Shown piece after piece: positions 6,716-17,138 of a stretch of 64,000 nt of DNA (position 1 is its first letter; each line of letters begins with the position of its first letter). The stretch lies in contig CAJUNR010000006.1 in the NCBI GenBank assembly GCA_910587765.1, forward strand, positions 78,233-142,232, written 5' to 3'. The translations under genes and the position numbers were made by a program. The notes beneath the pieces are model-generated. The model was not told where the DNA came from. It saw nothing but the letters and a program-made list of their open reading frames with translations, and searched no databases. This DNA comes from an uncultured Lachnospiraceae bacterium. GTDB taxonomy: Bacteria; Bacillota; Clostridia; Lachnospirales; Lachnospiraceae.

Positions 6716-8770
6716 ATGATTGAAAGCGAAAAAGTGCGGCACATTTTATATGGAGGAGACTACAACCCGGAACAGTGGCCGGAGGAAAGCTGGAGCGAAG
6801 ACATGCAGCTTTTAAAAGAGGCCGGCGTCAATATCGTGACGCTGAACGTCTTCTCCTGGGCGTCTATCCAGCCGGATGAAAATACGTATGATTTCGACAG
6901 GCTGGACCGGATCATGGAGCTGGTGCAGGAAAACGGGATGGCCGTCTGCATGGCAACCGGGACGGGGGCGCATCCGGCGTGGATGGCGAAGAAGTATCCG
7001 GAGATTTTGCGGACGGAGTTCGGCGGACAGAGGCGGAAATTCGGCGGGAGGCACAATTCCTGCCCCAACAGTCCGGTCTACCGGACATTTGCCAAAAGAC
7101 TGGCCGAAAAGCTGGCCGGGCATTATCAGGACCAGGACAATATCGTTTCCTGGCATATCAGCAATGAATTCGGCGGGGAATGCTACTGCGAAAACTGCGA
7201 GCGGGCATTCCGCCAGTGGCTGAAAGAGCGGTATGGCACCCTCGACGAACTGAACCGGCGGTGGTATACGTCCTTTTGGGGACATACCTTTTACGACTGG
7301 GAGGAAATCGTGCCGCCGGATACGAGAAGCGAGCATATCGACGAGAAGCGGACCATGTTTCAGGGAATTACTCTGGATTATAAACGGTTCCTGTCGGACT
7401 CCATGCTGGAAGCCTTCCGGCTGGAATACGAGGCCGTGAAAGCGGTGATCCCGGACGCCCGGATCACGACCAATCTCATGGGCTTCTACCCGGGCCTTGA
7501 CTATCAGAAATGGGCGGATCATATGGACTTTGTATCAGTGGACAGTTATCCGGCCAATGAAGATACTTATGCGGATATCGCCATGGCCCACGACCTGATG
7601 CGGGGCCTGAAGCAGGGAAAGCCCTTTGCGCTGATGGAGCAGACGCCCAGCGTGACCAACTGGCTGCCATACAACGCGCTGAAACGCCCGGGCGTCATGC
7701 GTCTGTGGAGTCACGAGGCCATGGCCCACGGCGCGGATACAGTCATGTTCTTCCAGATGAAGCGGAGTCTTGGCGGTTGCGAGAAGCACCACGGCGCTTT
7801 TATCGATCATGTGGGAACCGGACAGACGAGAGTCTACCGGGAGGCGACGGCGCTCGGAGCGGAACTGTCCGCACTGAGCGGGCAGACGCTGGGCGCAAGG
7901 ACGCCCGCAAAGATCGGGATGCTCTTTGACTGGGACAACTGGTGGGCGCTGACCCACTCGGCAGGCCCAAGCTGCGAGCTTGATTATGTACAGGAGTGGA
8001 AGCGCTGCTACCGCGCCCTGCGGGAGATGAATTATGAAGTGGATATCGTGTCGTCCAGGGATGATTTTTCCGGATACCGGATTCTGCTGGCTCCGGTCTG
8101 GTATATGGTGAAGGGGCAGGATGATGAAGCCGTCCGCCGCTTTGTGGCTGAGGGCGGCGCCTTTGTCACCGGCTTTTTCAGCGGAATCGTACAGGAGAAT
8201 GATCTGGCCGTAACCGGCGGATATCCGGGAAAGCTCCGGGATGTCCTGGGCATCTGGGTGGAGGAATGCGACGCCCTGCCCCATGACGCGGAAAATTCCT
8301 TTGTCTATCAGGGCGTGCGCTACCCGGCCCGGATCCTCTGCGACCTGCTTCATACGGAAGGTGCCGTGCAGATGGATGACAGCGGATACGAAACCGATTT
8401 TTACCGGGGATATCCGGTCCTCACAAAACATTCTTATGGGAAGGGCATCGCATATTACATGGCAACGTCTTCTTCCGATGATTTTTACCGGAAATTTCTG
8501 GAGGATATCTGTCAGGAAGCAGGCGTACAGCCGGTTCTTCGCACCCCTTCCGGCGTGGAAGCAGCCAGCAGAGTCAATCAAAACGGCTCCTTTATCTGGC
8601 TTCTAAACCATACGGAGGAACCACAGGAAGTCTGCCTGCCATGGGAAGGACTGGATGTGCTGGCAGGATCGGCGCCTGTGAACGGAACGATCACGATTCT
8701 GCCGCGGGATGTGCGGATTCTGCTACGCTCGGCAGGCTACAGTCAGCGCTCTTCGGGTTTTTTGGCATGA
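6716..8770 (+). CDS. GH42 beta-galactosidase (684 aa)
   Basis: Cytoplasmic glycosidase without a signal peptide. The opening ILYGGDYNPEQWPEE is a GH42 hallmark. The acid/base Glu is E151 in H-I-S-N-E-F-G and the nucleophile is E308 in A-L-M-E-Q-T. C116, C156, C158 and C161 form the zinc site seen in many GH42 enzymes. The TIM barrel is followed by the trimerisation domain and a small beta C-terminal domain. The start at 6716 is chosen because AAAGGA lies about 10 bases upstream; an in-frame start at 6686 lacks one. It releases terminal beta-galactose, which would strip galactosylated side chains of imported oligosaccharide. Confidence 0.88.
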   Translation: MIESEKVRHILYGGDYNPEQWPEESWSEDMQLLKEAGVNIVTLNVFSWASIQPDENTYDFDRLDRIMELVQENGMAVCMATGTGAHPAWMAKKYPEILRTEFGGQRRKFGGRHNSCPNSPVYRTFAKRLAEKLAGHYQDQDNIVSWHISNEFGGECYCENCERAFRQWLKERYGTLDELNRRWYTSFWGHTFYDWEEIVPPDTRSEHIDEKRTMFQGITLDYKRFLSDSMLEAFRLEYEAVKAVIPDARITTNLMGFYPGLDYQKWADHMDFVSVDSYPANEDTYADIAMAHDLMRGLKQGKPFALMEQTPSVTNWLPYNALKRPGVMRLWSHEAMAHGADTVMFFQMKRSLGGCEKHHGAFIDHVGTGQTRVYREATALGAELSALSGQTLGARTPAKIGMLFDWDNWWALTHSAGPSCELDYVQEWKRCYRALREMNYEVDIVSSRDDFSGYRILLAPVWYMVKGQDDEAVRRFVAEGGAFVTGFFSGIVQENDLAVTGGYPGKLRDVLGIWVEECDALPHDAENSFVYQGVRYPARILCDLLHTEGAVQMDDSGYETDFYRGYPVLTKHSYGKGIAYYMATSSSDDFYRKFLEDICQEAGVQPVLRTPSGVEAASRVNQNGSFIWLLNHTEEPQEVCLPWEGLDVLAGSAPVNGTITILPRDVRILLRSAGYSQRSSGFLA

Positions 8771-8804
8771 TGATATGGAAAATAACCGCTTTTTTACATC
8801 CACT

Positions 8805-10358
8805 TCACCTTTGCTCCTTCCGGTACTCCGCCGGGCTCTTTCCGTACTGGCGCCGGAATTTTTGATGGAAATAGTCCACGTTCTTATATCCCACTTTTTC
8901 GGCAATCTCATAGACCTTCATGGACGTAGCTTTCAGAAGTTTTTCCGCTTCCGAAAGCCGCGCCTGGTCCAGATAGCTGTTGAAGCTCTGGCCCATCTTC
9001 TGGCTGAACAACTTGCCCAGATAAGAGCTGTTGTATCCGAAAAGCGGCGCGATGGATTCCAGTTTTAAGGTCTGCCCGTAGTTCTGGTTGATGTAATACA
9101 GGATGTCGTCAAAGACGCTGTCGCTGGAATGATTTCCGATGGCCCGGATGATCATCTCAAACTGCTCGGAAAAATAGCGCATGATCTCATACAGGTAACG
9201 CTTGTTCTCCAGAAGCTCGATGACAGCCGCATTGGAAGCGAAGGGAATCTCCGCCTGGCTGTACCGATGGGCGATGCTCTGCTTGACCTGGAGGAAGATG
9301 CCGCTTAAGAAATATTTGATCTGGCGGATGTCTGCATCGCAGGTGCAGAGCATCCGCTGGAGCTCGTGCAGCGTGGTGGATACCTCCCGCCGGTTGTAGG
9401 CCTGGATCCAGGTCAGAAGCTTCTGACTGTATTCACTGGAAGCCTCCGTGTCCAGCGCTTCTTTTCCGAAAACCATCTGCGGCAGCATGTCATAGGACAG
9501 GACATGCTGATTTTCCTCGCAGAAAAAGCGGCGTTTCAGCAGCTGCTTTGCCACTTCATAAGACTGATGGATCTGTTCCAGATGATAGACCGGCTGGCCG
9601 CAGGCCAGAAAGATCCCGTTCAGGGGCGACCCCTTCTGGGGACCGGCGTCCTCATAGTGACGCAGGCAGGACCGAAACCGGTCCAGCGCGCTGCTGCCCT
9701 TTAAAAGGACAACATCATACGCATCCATCCGGACATGCTCGAAAAAGCCGCAGTCCTCGTTGGAAACCCGCAGAATATCCGCAAAGCTCCAGGCCGGATA
9801 ATACGGAGAATACCATTCGTAGATCACCACCTGATAGACCGCGTGCAGAAGTCCCATCTGCATGTAATGGATGGCAGGGTTTGGCTCCTGTCCTTTCAGA
9901 AGCTCTTCCACCACCGGCGCTTTTGCCTTGGAGAGATACTGGCGGAAGGATTTTTCCCGGTCCGCCTGCTGCCGGATCTTTTCCTGAATGGAATGCAGCG
10001 CCTTCAAAAGCTCGTCCTCATCGATGGGTTTGGTCAGATAGAAGGAGACGCCGTAGCGGATGGCGGTCTGCGCATATTTGAATTCCGAATATCCGCTCAG
10101 TATGATAAATTCTCCGGTATATCCGGACTCCCGGGCGGTCTCGATTAGCTCCGTACCGGACATTCGCGGCATCCGGATGTCCAGAAGCACCAGATCGGGC
10201 TTTAATTCTTCGATCTTCTGAAGCGCTTCTTCTCCGTTGGCCGCTTCGCCGCAAATGGCAAAGCCCAGTTCCTCCCAGTCAATGATATACTTCAGTCCTT
10301 CTCTCACGATCGCCTCGTCATCCGCCAGCAGTACGCGGATCAGCATATGCTCTGTCAT
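8805..10358 (-). CDS. YesN-type response regulator with AraC output domain (517 aa)
   Basis: Receiver domain at residues 5-125 with phosphoacceptor D60 (L-V-L-L-D-I-R-M-P). A long linker of about 250 residues follows. The C-terminal AraC-type double helix-turn-helix includes an I-A-E-K-V-G-Y-K-N-V-D-Y-F second-helix block. Its ATG overlaps the kinase stop codon as ATGA, so the two are translationally coupled. It is convergent with the GH42 gene, only 34 bases away. Phosphorylated YesN-like proteins activate sugar transporter genes, so the neighbouring ABC and GH operons are the probable targets. Confidence 0.88.
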   Translation of the reverse strand: MTEHMLIRVLLADDEAIVREGLKYIIDWEELGFAICGEAANGEEALQKIEELKPDLVLLDIRMPRMSGTELIETARESGYTGEFIILSGYSEFKYAQTAIRYGVSFYLTKPIDEDELLKALHSIQEKIRQQADREKSFRQYLSKAKAPVVEELLKGQEPNPAIHYMQMGLLHAVYQVVIYEWYSPYYPAWSFADILRVSNEDCGFFEHVRMDAYDVVLLKGSSALDRFRSCLRHYEDAGPQKGSPLNGIFLACGQPVYHLEQIHQSYEVAKQLLKRRFFCEENQHVLSYDMLPQMVFGKEALDTEASSEYSQKLLTWIQAYNRREVSTTLHELQRMLCTCDADIRQIKYFLSGIFLQVKQSIAHRYSQAEIPFASNAAVIELLENKRYLYEIMRYFSEQFEMIIRAIGNHSSDSVFDDILYYINQNYGQTLKLESIAPLFGYNSSYLGKLFSQKMGQSFNSYLDQARLSEAEKLLKATSMKVYEIAEKVGYKNVDYFHQKFRRQYGKSPAEYRKEQR

Positions 10359-12163
10359 TGTGTTCTCCCTTCTTCCCCTGACATGTCCGGAAGGATCAGA
10401 GTCACCAGCGTCCCCTGTTCCGGCGTGCTCTCGATCCGCATCTGCCCCTGTTCCTTGTAGCACAGCCGGATGCGCTGGCAGATATTGTGCAGTCCGATGC
10501 TCTCCGAGGAGGACTGCTCCGGATGATGCATCCTTTCGTTCAACTGTTCCAGCTCGTCTTCTTTCATGCCGGCGCCGTTGTCCTGCACCGTCAGATACAG
10601 CGCGTCCTCCCGGACCGCCCCGCAGATCCGAATGAAACCTTCCCGGTCTGAGTCCCTCAGTCCATGGAGAAAGGCATTTTCCACCACCGGCTGCAGGAGG
10701 AGCGGAAGGATCGGAATCTGCGCCGGGTCCAGCCCTTCCGACACTTCGATGGAAAAGCGGATCCGTTCTCCAAAACGGAGCTGCTGGATGGACAGATACG
10801 TCCGCACATAGTCCAGTTCCTTTTCCAGCGTGGTAAATTCTGTCGTTGTCGTCTCCAGCACATAGTGCATGGATCTGCCCAGCATCTTGATGGCAGAGGA
10901 GGTCTCTTTGTTTTTGCCGGTCAGCGCCAGCATCCGGATGGTTTCCAGCGTATTGTAGAGAAAATGCGGATTGATCTGGCTGGCCAGCATCTTGAACTCC
11001 ATCTGCTGCTGCCGGTTGATCAGCTTCTGCCTGGCAATCTTCGCTTCATAGTACCGGGCTTCTTTTTCGTGAATCCGCTCCACCGTCGCCTTCAGGTCCT
11101 GAAAGGTATCCTTCAATTCATCGTTTCCCTGAAAACTGTCAATGATATTGTAGTCTCCCACCCGCGCCTGATGCATGGCAGCGCGCAGGGTCCGGATCCG
11201 GCTCCCAAGATAAAAGGAAAAGCCAAGAATGATCGCCGCCGGAGCCGCCACCGCAAAGGCCAGGATCACAAGATAGGTCACAATGGTTCCCCGGATCTCC
11301 GGGTAAGCCGCAAAATCCACGGTCTCAATGCAGAACCGGCTGTCCGTCCGGTAAGCGGTGAGGGTACAGAGACTGGCTATTGCACGCTCCCCACCGATCA
11401 GGACCGGACCGCTGCAGGCAGAATCCGTCTTCGCTCCCCCTTCGGGTACCGGCAGCTCCTCCCCCAGCCATTTCCGGTCGGAAGAGTAGAACACCGGCGC
11501 ATCTTCGATGGAGATCAGCACGGTACGGCTGGTATCGCTGATGCGGTTTTTCAGATAGTTGCTGTCCAGGCGGATCACCAGCCAGGCGGTATAGACTCTG
11601 GAGGCCACCGGAACCCTTCGGATCAGCGTCAACTGGCCGGGATCCTCCTGATCCCGCTCCGCCACCGCAAGAGAGGTCCACATCTGCCAGTGCCGTCCGC
11701 CGGAGGCCGCGTACCAGTCTTCCCCTTCATAACCGTCCGGACAGGAAGTGATATAAGATCCGTCCGTAATGGCCGGATTGTCGGTATACAGATGGATGGA
11801 CGCCACTGCCGCATTGTGCTGGAACAGGGAATCCATGGAGGAACTGATCCGCTCCCAGGCGCCGTCCTCAAACGCCGGCTGCTCGGACGCAAACAGCTCC
11901 ATACAGTCCGTTCCCCCAAGGATCGTATCACTTGCCGTATAGATGGACGTGGTAATATCAAACAGAATGGATCTGACCCGGACGCTGTCCGCCTCTGCCA
12001 GAGACTCATACTGTCCGGCCAGCAGCGTCCCGGCGCGGTGCGTCTCTGCAAGCCCCAGAAAGAGCATCGGAATCACCGTGCACACGAAGAAGACCAGCAG
12101 GATCTGCTGGGCAATCCGAAATTTGGACAGAAACAGATTGTATTTTTTCCGCATTTTCATCAT
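10355..12163 (-). CDS. YesM-type sensor histidine kinase (602 aa)
   Basis: Membrane kinase with a first helix at about residues 18-38, an extracytoplasmic sensor of about 250 residues, and a second helix near 295-315. A HAMP-like linker, the His_kinase domain (N-P-H-F-L-Y-N-T, near residue 400) and a GHKL ATPase domain (N-G-A-G-M near residue 545) follow. This architecture is the YesM/LytS class that senses extracellular sugars or sugar-loaded binding proteins. It is the first gene of a two-gene operon with the AraC-type regulator and is divergent from the GH31 gene. Confidence 0.88.
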   Translation of the reverse strand: MMKMRKKYNLFLSKFRIAQQILLVFFVCTVIPMLFLGLAETHRAGTLLAGQYESLAEADSVRVRSILFDITTSIYTASDTILGGTDCMELFASEQPAFEDGAWERISSSMDSLFQHNAAVASIHLYTDNPAITDGSYITSCPDGYEGEDWYAASGGRHWQMWTSLAVAERDQEDPGQLTLIRRVPVASRVYTAWLVIRLDSNYLKNRISDTSRTVLISIEDAPVFYSSDRKWLGEELPVPEGGAKTDSACSGPVLIGGERAIASLCTLTAYRTDSRFCIETVDFAAYPEIRGTIVTYLVILAFAVAAPAAIILGFSFYLGSRIRTLRAAMHQARVGDYNIIDSFQGNDELKDTFQDLKATVERIHEKEARYYEAKIARQKLINRQQQMEFKMLASQINPHFLYNTLETIRMLALTGKNKETSSAIKMLGRSMHYVLETTTTEFTTLEKELDYVRTYLSIQQLRFGERIRFSIEVSEGLDPAQIPILPLLLQPVVENAFLHGLRDSDREGFIRICGAVREDALYLTVQDNGAGMKEDELEQLNERMHHPEQSSSESIGLHNICQRIRLCYKEQGQMRIESTPEQGTLVTLILPDMSGEEGRTQ

Positions 12164-12291
12164 ATTTCACCATAAAACCTGTATTTTCTTTATTTTAAAG
12201 GATTTCAGTCCATTTGAACACACTAATTTTTAGAGCAAAAAAAGTGTAAAAATTGTAGTATCATTTAAGAGCAGGATCGTGTAATCTGACC

Positions 12292-12308
12292 TTACATTTT
12301 CAATGTAA
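12292..12308. promoter_or_regulatory. Palindrome in the kinase/GH31 intergenic region
   Basis: TTACATT-TTC-AATGTAA, perfect 7-bp arms, within the 221-base divergent gap between the kinase (start 12163) and GH31 (start 12385). It is a candidate operator. The rest of the gap is AT-rich with no clear consensus promoter for GH31; TGTTCA/TAAAAT with 17-base spacing on the minus strand may serve the kinase gene. Confidence 0.35.
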
Positions 12309-12384
12309 CCCATACCGCGCCTGCCCGTGAAAAGGAAGGGGCGAAATGAGGACAGATGCGGAACTAACATAAGGAGAACAGAGT

Positions 12385-14721
12385 ATGAAATTCAGTAACG
12401 GATGCTGGCTGCAGAAAGAGGGCTGCGAATGTTTCAGCCCCGCAGAGGTCTCTTTTGTAAAAAGAGAAAAAACAAAGGTAACATTGATCGCTCCCACGTC
12501 CCACATTCAGGACCGGGGGGATACCCTGGGCGGAGTCAACCTGACGGTGGAGATCAGCGCGCCCGGAAAGGACATCCTACGTGTAAAGACGTATCACTAT
12601 ATGGGCGCCAAAACAGACGGACCGTCTTTTGACCTGACCATGGACGAGAATGCGGCGCTTCAGATGGAAGAAAGCGAACATACCCTGACGGTAAGGAGCG
12701 GATCGCTTCGGCTGGATATTGAAAAGCAGCCATGGAAGATGACGTATTATAAGGAAGACCGGGAGCTCTGCAGCAGCGGCAAAAAGGATCTCGCCTATCT
12801 GAAGACAGACTGGAAGGGCGGCCCCTATGTGAAGAGCAGCGACCGGGACGCTTATATGCGTCAGCAGCTCTCTTTGGATGTGGGGGAACTAATCTACGGC
12901 ATGGGCGAACGCTTTACGCCCTTTGTAAAGAACGGACAGAGTGTGAATATCTGGAATGAGGACGGAGGAACCTCCACTGAACAAAGCTACAAGAATATTC
13001 CTTTCTATCTGTCCGGCAAGGGGTACGGACTGTTTGTAAACCATACGGAACGGGTATCTTTTGAGACGGCTTCGGAGATCGTCGACAAGGCGGCATTCTC
13101 CGTCCCGGGCGAGTGCCTGGACTATTTTCTCATCGGAGGAAAGGATCTGAAGGAAGTCATATCCAATTATACGGCTCTGACCGGACGTCCCCCGGTACCG
13201 GAACCCTGGACCTTCGGACTGTGGCTTTCCACTTCCTTTACGACCGATTACGACGAGGAAACGGTCATGCGCTTTATCGACGGCATGAAAGAACGGGATA
13301 TACCATTGAGTGTCTTTCATTTTGACTGCTTCTGGATGAAAGAATTTCACTGGTGTGATTTTGAATGGGACTCCAGAGTCTTTCCAGAACCGGAATCCAT
13401 GCTTGCCAGAATCTGGGAGCGGGGACTGCGGGTGTGCGTTTGGATCAACCCGTATATCGGGCAGGCGTCCCCCCTGTTCGCCGAAGGCGCTGAAAAAGGG
13501 TATTTCCTGAAGCGACCGGACGGTTCGGTCTGGCAGTGGGATATGTGGCAGCCGGGCATGGCGGTGGTGGATTTCACCAACCCGGAAGCACGCCTGTGGT
13601 ATCAGGAAAAGCTGGGGCGGCTGGTGGACATGGGCGTGGACTGCTTCAAGACCGACTTTGGCGAGCGGATTCCTGTGGACTGCGTGTACGCCGACGGCTC
13701 GAATCCGGAAAAAATGCACAATTATTACACCTTTCTGTACAATCAGGCTGTCTATGAGCTGTTGGAACAGAAGCGGGGCGAGGGAAAGGCGGTACTCTTC
13801 GCCCGGTCCGCCACGGCCGGCGGGCAGCGGTTCCCGGTTCACTGGGGCGGCGACTGCTGGTCCTCCTACACTGCCATGGAACAGAGTCTGCGGGGCGGGC
13901 TTTCCCTGCTGCTGTCCGGCTTCGGATTCTGGAGCCATGATATTGGCGGATTCGAGGATACGTCTACCGCGGACGTATACAAACGCTGGTGTGCCTTCGG
14001 GCTCCTCTCCTCCCACAGCCGTCTCCACGGAAGCCGTTCCTACCGGGTACCGTGGCTGTATGATGAGGAAGCGGTGGATGTGCTCCGTTTCTTCACCCGG
14101 CTGAAGATGCGATTGATGCCCTATCTGTACCAGGCGGCGATCCAGACCCATGAAACGGGGCTTCCGGTCATGCGCGCCATGGTTCTGGAATACGAAAAAG
14201 ACCGAATGTGCCGATATCTGGATAAACAGTACATGCTGGGAGACAGCCTTCTTGTGGCGCCGGTCATGAATCCGGACAGCATGGGGGAATATTATCTGCC
14301 GGAGGGAACCTGGACCAACTTCTTCACCCAGGAACAGCGGGAGGGCGGACGCTGGTACGAAGAGCCCTGCGGCTACCTCGAGATCCCTCTGTGGGTGCGT
14401 CCGAACACGGTCCTGGCCCTCGGAAGCCGGGCGGATACTCCGGAATATGCCTACGAGGAGGGGACTGTTTTCCGGATCTACGCATTGAAAGAAGGAATTA
14501 CAGCCGGGACAGTCGTTTACGGCATGGATCGGACAGCGAAACGGCGACTGACGGCACAAAGAGACGGAAACAGGATCCGGATCACTTCCGAAGGAACCGG
14601 AACTTATACGGTGGAACTGATCCGGATCAAAGCCACGGCTGTGGCAGGCGCGGCATATCAGGTTCTGGAGAACCGGACGGTGCTTGACGGCTGCGGCGGG
14701 TCGGTAAGCGTTACTTTGTAA
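12385..14721 (+). CDS. yicI: GH31 alpha-xylosidase (778 aa)
   Basis: Strong resemblance to YicI alpha-xylosidase across the protein. The nucleophile is D424 in K-T-D-F-G-E-R-I-P and the acid/base is D490 in H-W-G-G-D, the same 66-residue separation as in YicI. Downstream blocks WSHDIGGFED and C-A-F-G-L-L-S-S-H-S-R-L-H-G-S are nearly identical to that family. There is no signal peptide, so it acts in the cytoplasm, releasing terminal alpha-1,6-xylose from isoprimeverose units of xyloglucan oligosaccharides. AAGGAG sits 8 bases before the ATG. GH3 follows 66 bases later, probably in the same transcript. Confidence 0.92.
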   Translation: MKFSNGCWLQKEGCECFSPAEVSFVKREKTKVTLIAPTSHIQDRGDTLGGVNLTVEISAPGKDILRVKTYHYMGAKTDGPSFDLTMDENAALQMEESEHTLTVRSGSLRLDIEKQPWKMTYYKEDRELCSSGKKDLAYLKTDWKGGPYVKSSDRDAYMRQQLSLDVGELIYGMGERFTPFVKNGQSVNIWNEDGGTSTEQSYKNIPFYLSGKGYGLFVNHTERVSFETASEIVDKAAFSVPGECLDYFLIGGKDLKEVISNYTALTGRPPVPEPWTFGLWLSTSFTTDYDEETVMRFIDGMKERDIPLSVFHFDCFWMKEFHWCDFEWDSRVFPEPESMLARIWERGLRVCVWINPYIGQASPLFAEGAEKGYFLKRPDGSVWQWDMWQPGMAVVDFTNPEARLWYQEKLGRLVDMGVDCFKTDFGERIPVDCVYADGSNPEKMHNYYTFLYNQAVYELLEQKRGEGKAVLFARSATAGGQRFPVHWGGDCWSSYTAMEQSLRGGLSLLLSGFGFWSHDIGGFEDTSTADVYKRWCAFGLLSSHSRLHGSRSYRVPWLYDEEAVDVLRFFTRLKMRLMPYLYQAAIQTHETGLPVMRAMVLEYEKDRMCRYLDKQYMLGDSLLVAPVMNPDSMGEYYLPEGTWTNFFTQEQREGGRWYEEPCGYLEIPLWVRPNTVLALGSRADTPEYAYEEGTVFRIYALKEGITAGTVVYGMDRTAKRRLTAQRDGNRIRITSEGTGTYTVELIRIKATAVAGAAYQVLENRTVLDGCGGSVSVTL

Positions 14722-14787
14722 ACTGCAGGAACATCTGCCGGATGGGGCCTGCCTGCATTCACAAAAACAAGAACAGGAGAACAGCAT

Positions 14788-17034
14788 ATGACCATACAGG
14801 AAATAAACGCAAAAACAGAAGCGCTCCTTTCGGAGCTGACGCTGAAAGAAAAGATCCGGATGATCCATGGAAACGGATTGTTTCAAAGCGGCGATGTAAA
14901 GCGGCTTCAGATTCCGGCGCTCCGGATGTCGGACGGACCCATGGGCGTGCGGCATGAATTTCACAACGATGACTGGATCCCCGTGGGTAATTCCGACGAC
15001 TATGTAAGCTACCTGCCCTGCAACAGCGCGGTGGCGGCCACCTGGAACCGGGAGCTGGCCCGAAACTCCGGGCGCGCCCTGGGAGAAGAGGCCAGGGGCC
15101 GGGGCAAGGACGTGATCCTCGCCCCCGGCATCAACATCAAGCGGGTGCCGGTCTGCGGACGGAATTTTGAATATATGAGTGAGGATCCCTTTCTGACCTC
15201 ACAGATGGCCGTTCCCATGATCCAGGGCATCCAGGAATCGGATACCGCAGCCTGCGTAAAGCATTTCGCCCTGAACAGTCAGGAGACTGAGCGGGTATGG
15301 GTCAACGCGGAGATTGACGAGCGGGCTTTCCGGGAGATCTATCTCCCCGGCTTTGAGACGGCCGTCAAAGAGGGGAATACGTATTCTCTCATGGGAGGCT
15401 ACAACCTGATCCGGGGAACCCACTGCTGTGAAAATCCCATGCTGCTCCATGAGATCCTGCGGAAGGAATGGGGCTTCGACGGCGCTGTCATTACAGACTG
15501 GGGAGCACTCCATGACACAAAGGCGGCGGCAGAAGCCCCCGTGGATCTGGAGATGTCCGTAACCAGTGATTTTGGCGACTACTATCTGGCGAATCCGCTC
15601 CGGAAAGCGGTGCATGAGGGACAGATCCCGGAGGAACTGGTGGACCGGAAGGTACGGAATCTGATCCGCCTGATGCTGCGGCTGAAGATGATTGACGTCG
15701 TGACAGAGGGCACAAGTGCACGGGCCGTCCCCTGCCCGGACCGGAAAAGCGGCTGCTACAATACACCCGCGCACCGTCAGGCCGCTCTGGAAACAGCCAG
15801 AGAATCCATTATTCTTCTGAAAAACGAAGAAAAGCGTCTGCCCCTTCAGCCGGAAAAGCTGAAAAAACTCCTGGTCATCGGGGACAACGCCGAACGGCTC
15901 CACGCAGCCGGAGGCGGAAGCGCGGAGATCAAGGCGCTGTATGAGATCTCCCCCCTCATGGGACTGAAGAGTCAACTGGGCGGAAACTGTCAGGTGACCT
16001 TTGCCAGAGGCTACCACATCGTCCCCAAAGACATCCGGGCGGATGTCAGTTGGCAGAAAACAAGTATCGACGACGAGAAAGCCGACGATTCCTTCATGGA
16101 AAACAGGGGGATCACAGACGAGGAGACAAGAGAAAAGCAGCGTCTGCTCCGGGAAGAAGCCGTGGTGCTTGCAAAAGAGGCAGATGAGGTGCTGATCATC
16201 GGCGGACTGAACCATGATTACGATGTGGAGGGCTATGACCGGGAGGATCTGACTCTGCCCTACGCACAGGATGAGCTGATCGAGGCGGTGCTGGATGTAA
16301 ACCCGAACGCCGTCGTTGTCATACGGGCCGGAAGCCCCGTCTCCATGGGGCGCTGGAAGGACCGGGCCAGGGCCATCGTCTGGGACTGGTATTCTGGCAT
16401 GGAAGGGGGCAATGCCCTGGCAGAGGTCCTTCTGGGCAAGGTCAATCCATCCGGAAAATTACCGGAGTCCCTGCCATATTGTCTTGAGGACTGCCCGGCC
16501 CCCGCAGTGGGCGAATATCCGGGCCGGCCTCTGACAGAGGAAGAGCATGCGCGGATGAACGCACATTTGACAGAGACTTATGCGGAAGGACTTCTGGTGG
16601 GTTACCGGTATTTTGAGAGACGGCAGATCCCGGTACAGTTCTGCTTCGGACACGGACTGTCCTACACGACCTTCGCCTGTGCGGATCTTGAGATCACAGA
16701 AAACAGCAGTCCGGATGCGCCGGTCTGCATGTCCCTTTCCGTAGAAAATACCGGGGACCGAACCGGCATGGAGACGGTGCAGGTCTATGTGGGCAGACTG
16801 GACGCCGGGTCCCAAGAACCGGTAAAAGCTCTGTGGGGCTTTCAGAAACTGTCCCTGAAACCGGGCGAAAAAAAGCGCGTGGAAATCCCCCTCCCCGCCA
16901 GAGCCTTCCAGTCCTGGCATACAGATGCAGGCGCTTTTGTGACGGACGCCGGAAACTACGAAATTTATGCAGGAAGTTCTCTCATGGATATCCGACTGAA
17001 GGGCCGGGTGAACATAACAAAGCGGACGGGTTGA
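14788..17034 (+). CDS. GH3 beta-glucosidase (748 aa)
   Basis: Two-domain GH3 enzyme. The N-terminal barrel carries the nucleophile D237 (V-I-T-D-W-G-A) and the substrate motif K-H-F-A-L-N-S-Q-E. The alpha/beta sandwich is followed by a C-terminal fibronectin-III-like domain ending about residue 740. No signal peptide is present. It removes non-reducing beta-glucose, which would clear the glucan backbone after the GH31 and GH42 enzymes remove xylose and galactose. AGGAG lies 8 bases before the ATG. The alternate specificity in the family is beta-xylosidase; the context favours glucosidase. Confidence 0.88.
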   Translation: MTIQEINAKTEALLSELTLKEKIRMIHGNGLFQSGDVKRLQIPALRMSDGPMGVRHEFHNDDWIPVGNSDDYVSYLPCNSAVAATWNRELARNSGRALGEEARGRGKDVILAPGINIKRVPVCGRNFEYMSEDPFLTSQMAVPMIQGIQESDTAACVKHFALNSQETERVWVNAEIDERAFREIYLPGFETAVKEGNTYSLMGGYNLIRGTHCCENPMLLHEILRKEWGFDGAVITDWGALHDTKAAAEAPVDLEMSVTSDFGDYYLANPLRKAVHEGQIPEELVDRKVRNLIRLMLRLKMIDVVTEGTSARAVPCPDRKSGCYNTPAHRQAALETARESIILLKNEEKRLPLQPEKLKKLLVIGDNAERLHAAGGGSAEIKALYEISPLMGLKSQLGGNCQVTFARGYHIVPKDIRADVSWQKTSIDDEKADDSFMENRGITDEETREKQRLLREEAVVLAKEADEVLIIGGLNHDYDVEGYDREDLTLPYAQDELIEAVLDVNPNAVVVIRAGSPVSMGRWKDRARAIVWDWYSGMEGGNALAEVLLGKVNPSGKLPESLPYCLEDCPAPAVGEYPGRPLTEEEHARMNAHLTETYAEGLLVGYRYFERRQIPVQFCFGHGLSYTTFACADLEITENSSPDAPVCMSLSVENTGDRTGMETVQVYVGRLDAGSQEPVKALWGFQKLSLKPGEKKRVEIPLPARAFQSWHTDAGAFVTDAGNYEIYAGSSLMDIRLKGRVNITKRTG

Positions 17035-17138
17035 CTTTTTTACAACTTTCCTCTTTTTCAACTGCCTGAAATCCCGGCTAAATCGACCGGAACCAACAAG
17101 TGAAAAGTCACTGCCTGTATTTTTCCTGCTGCTTTGCC

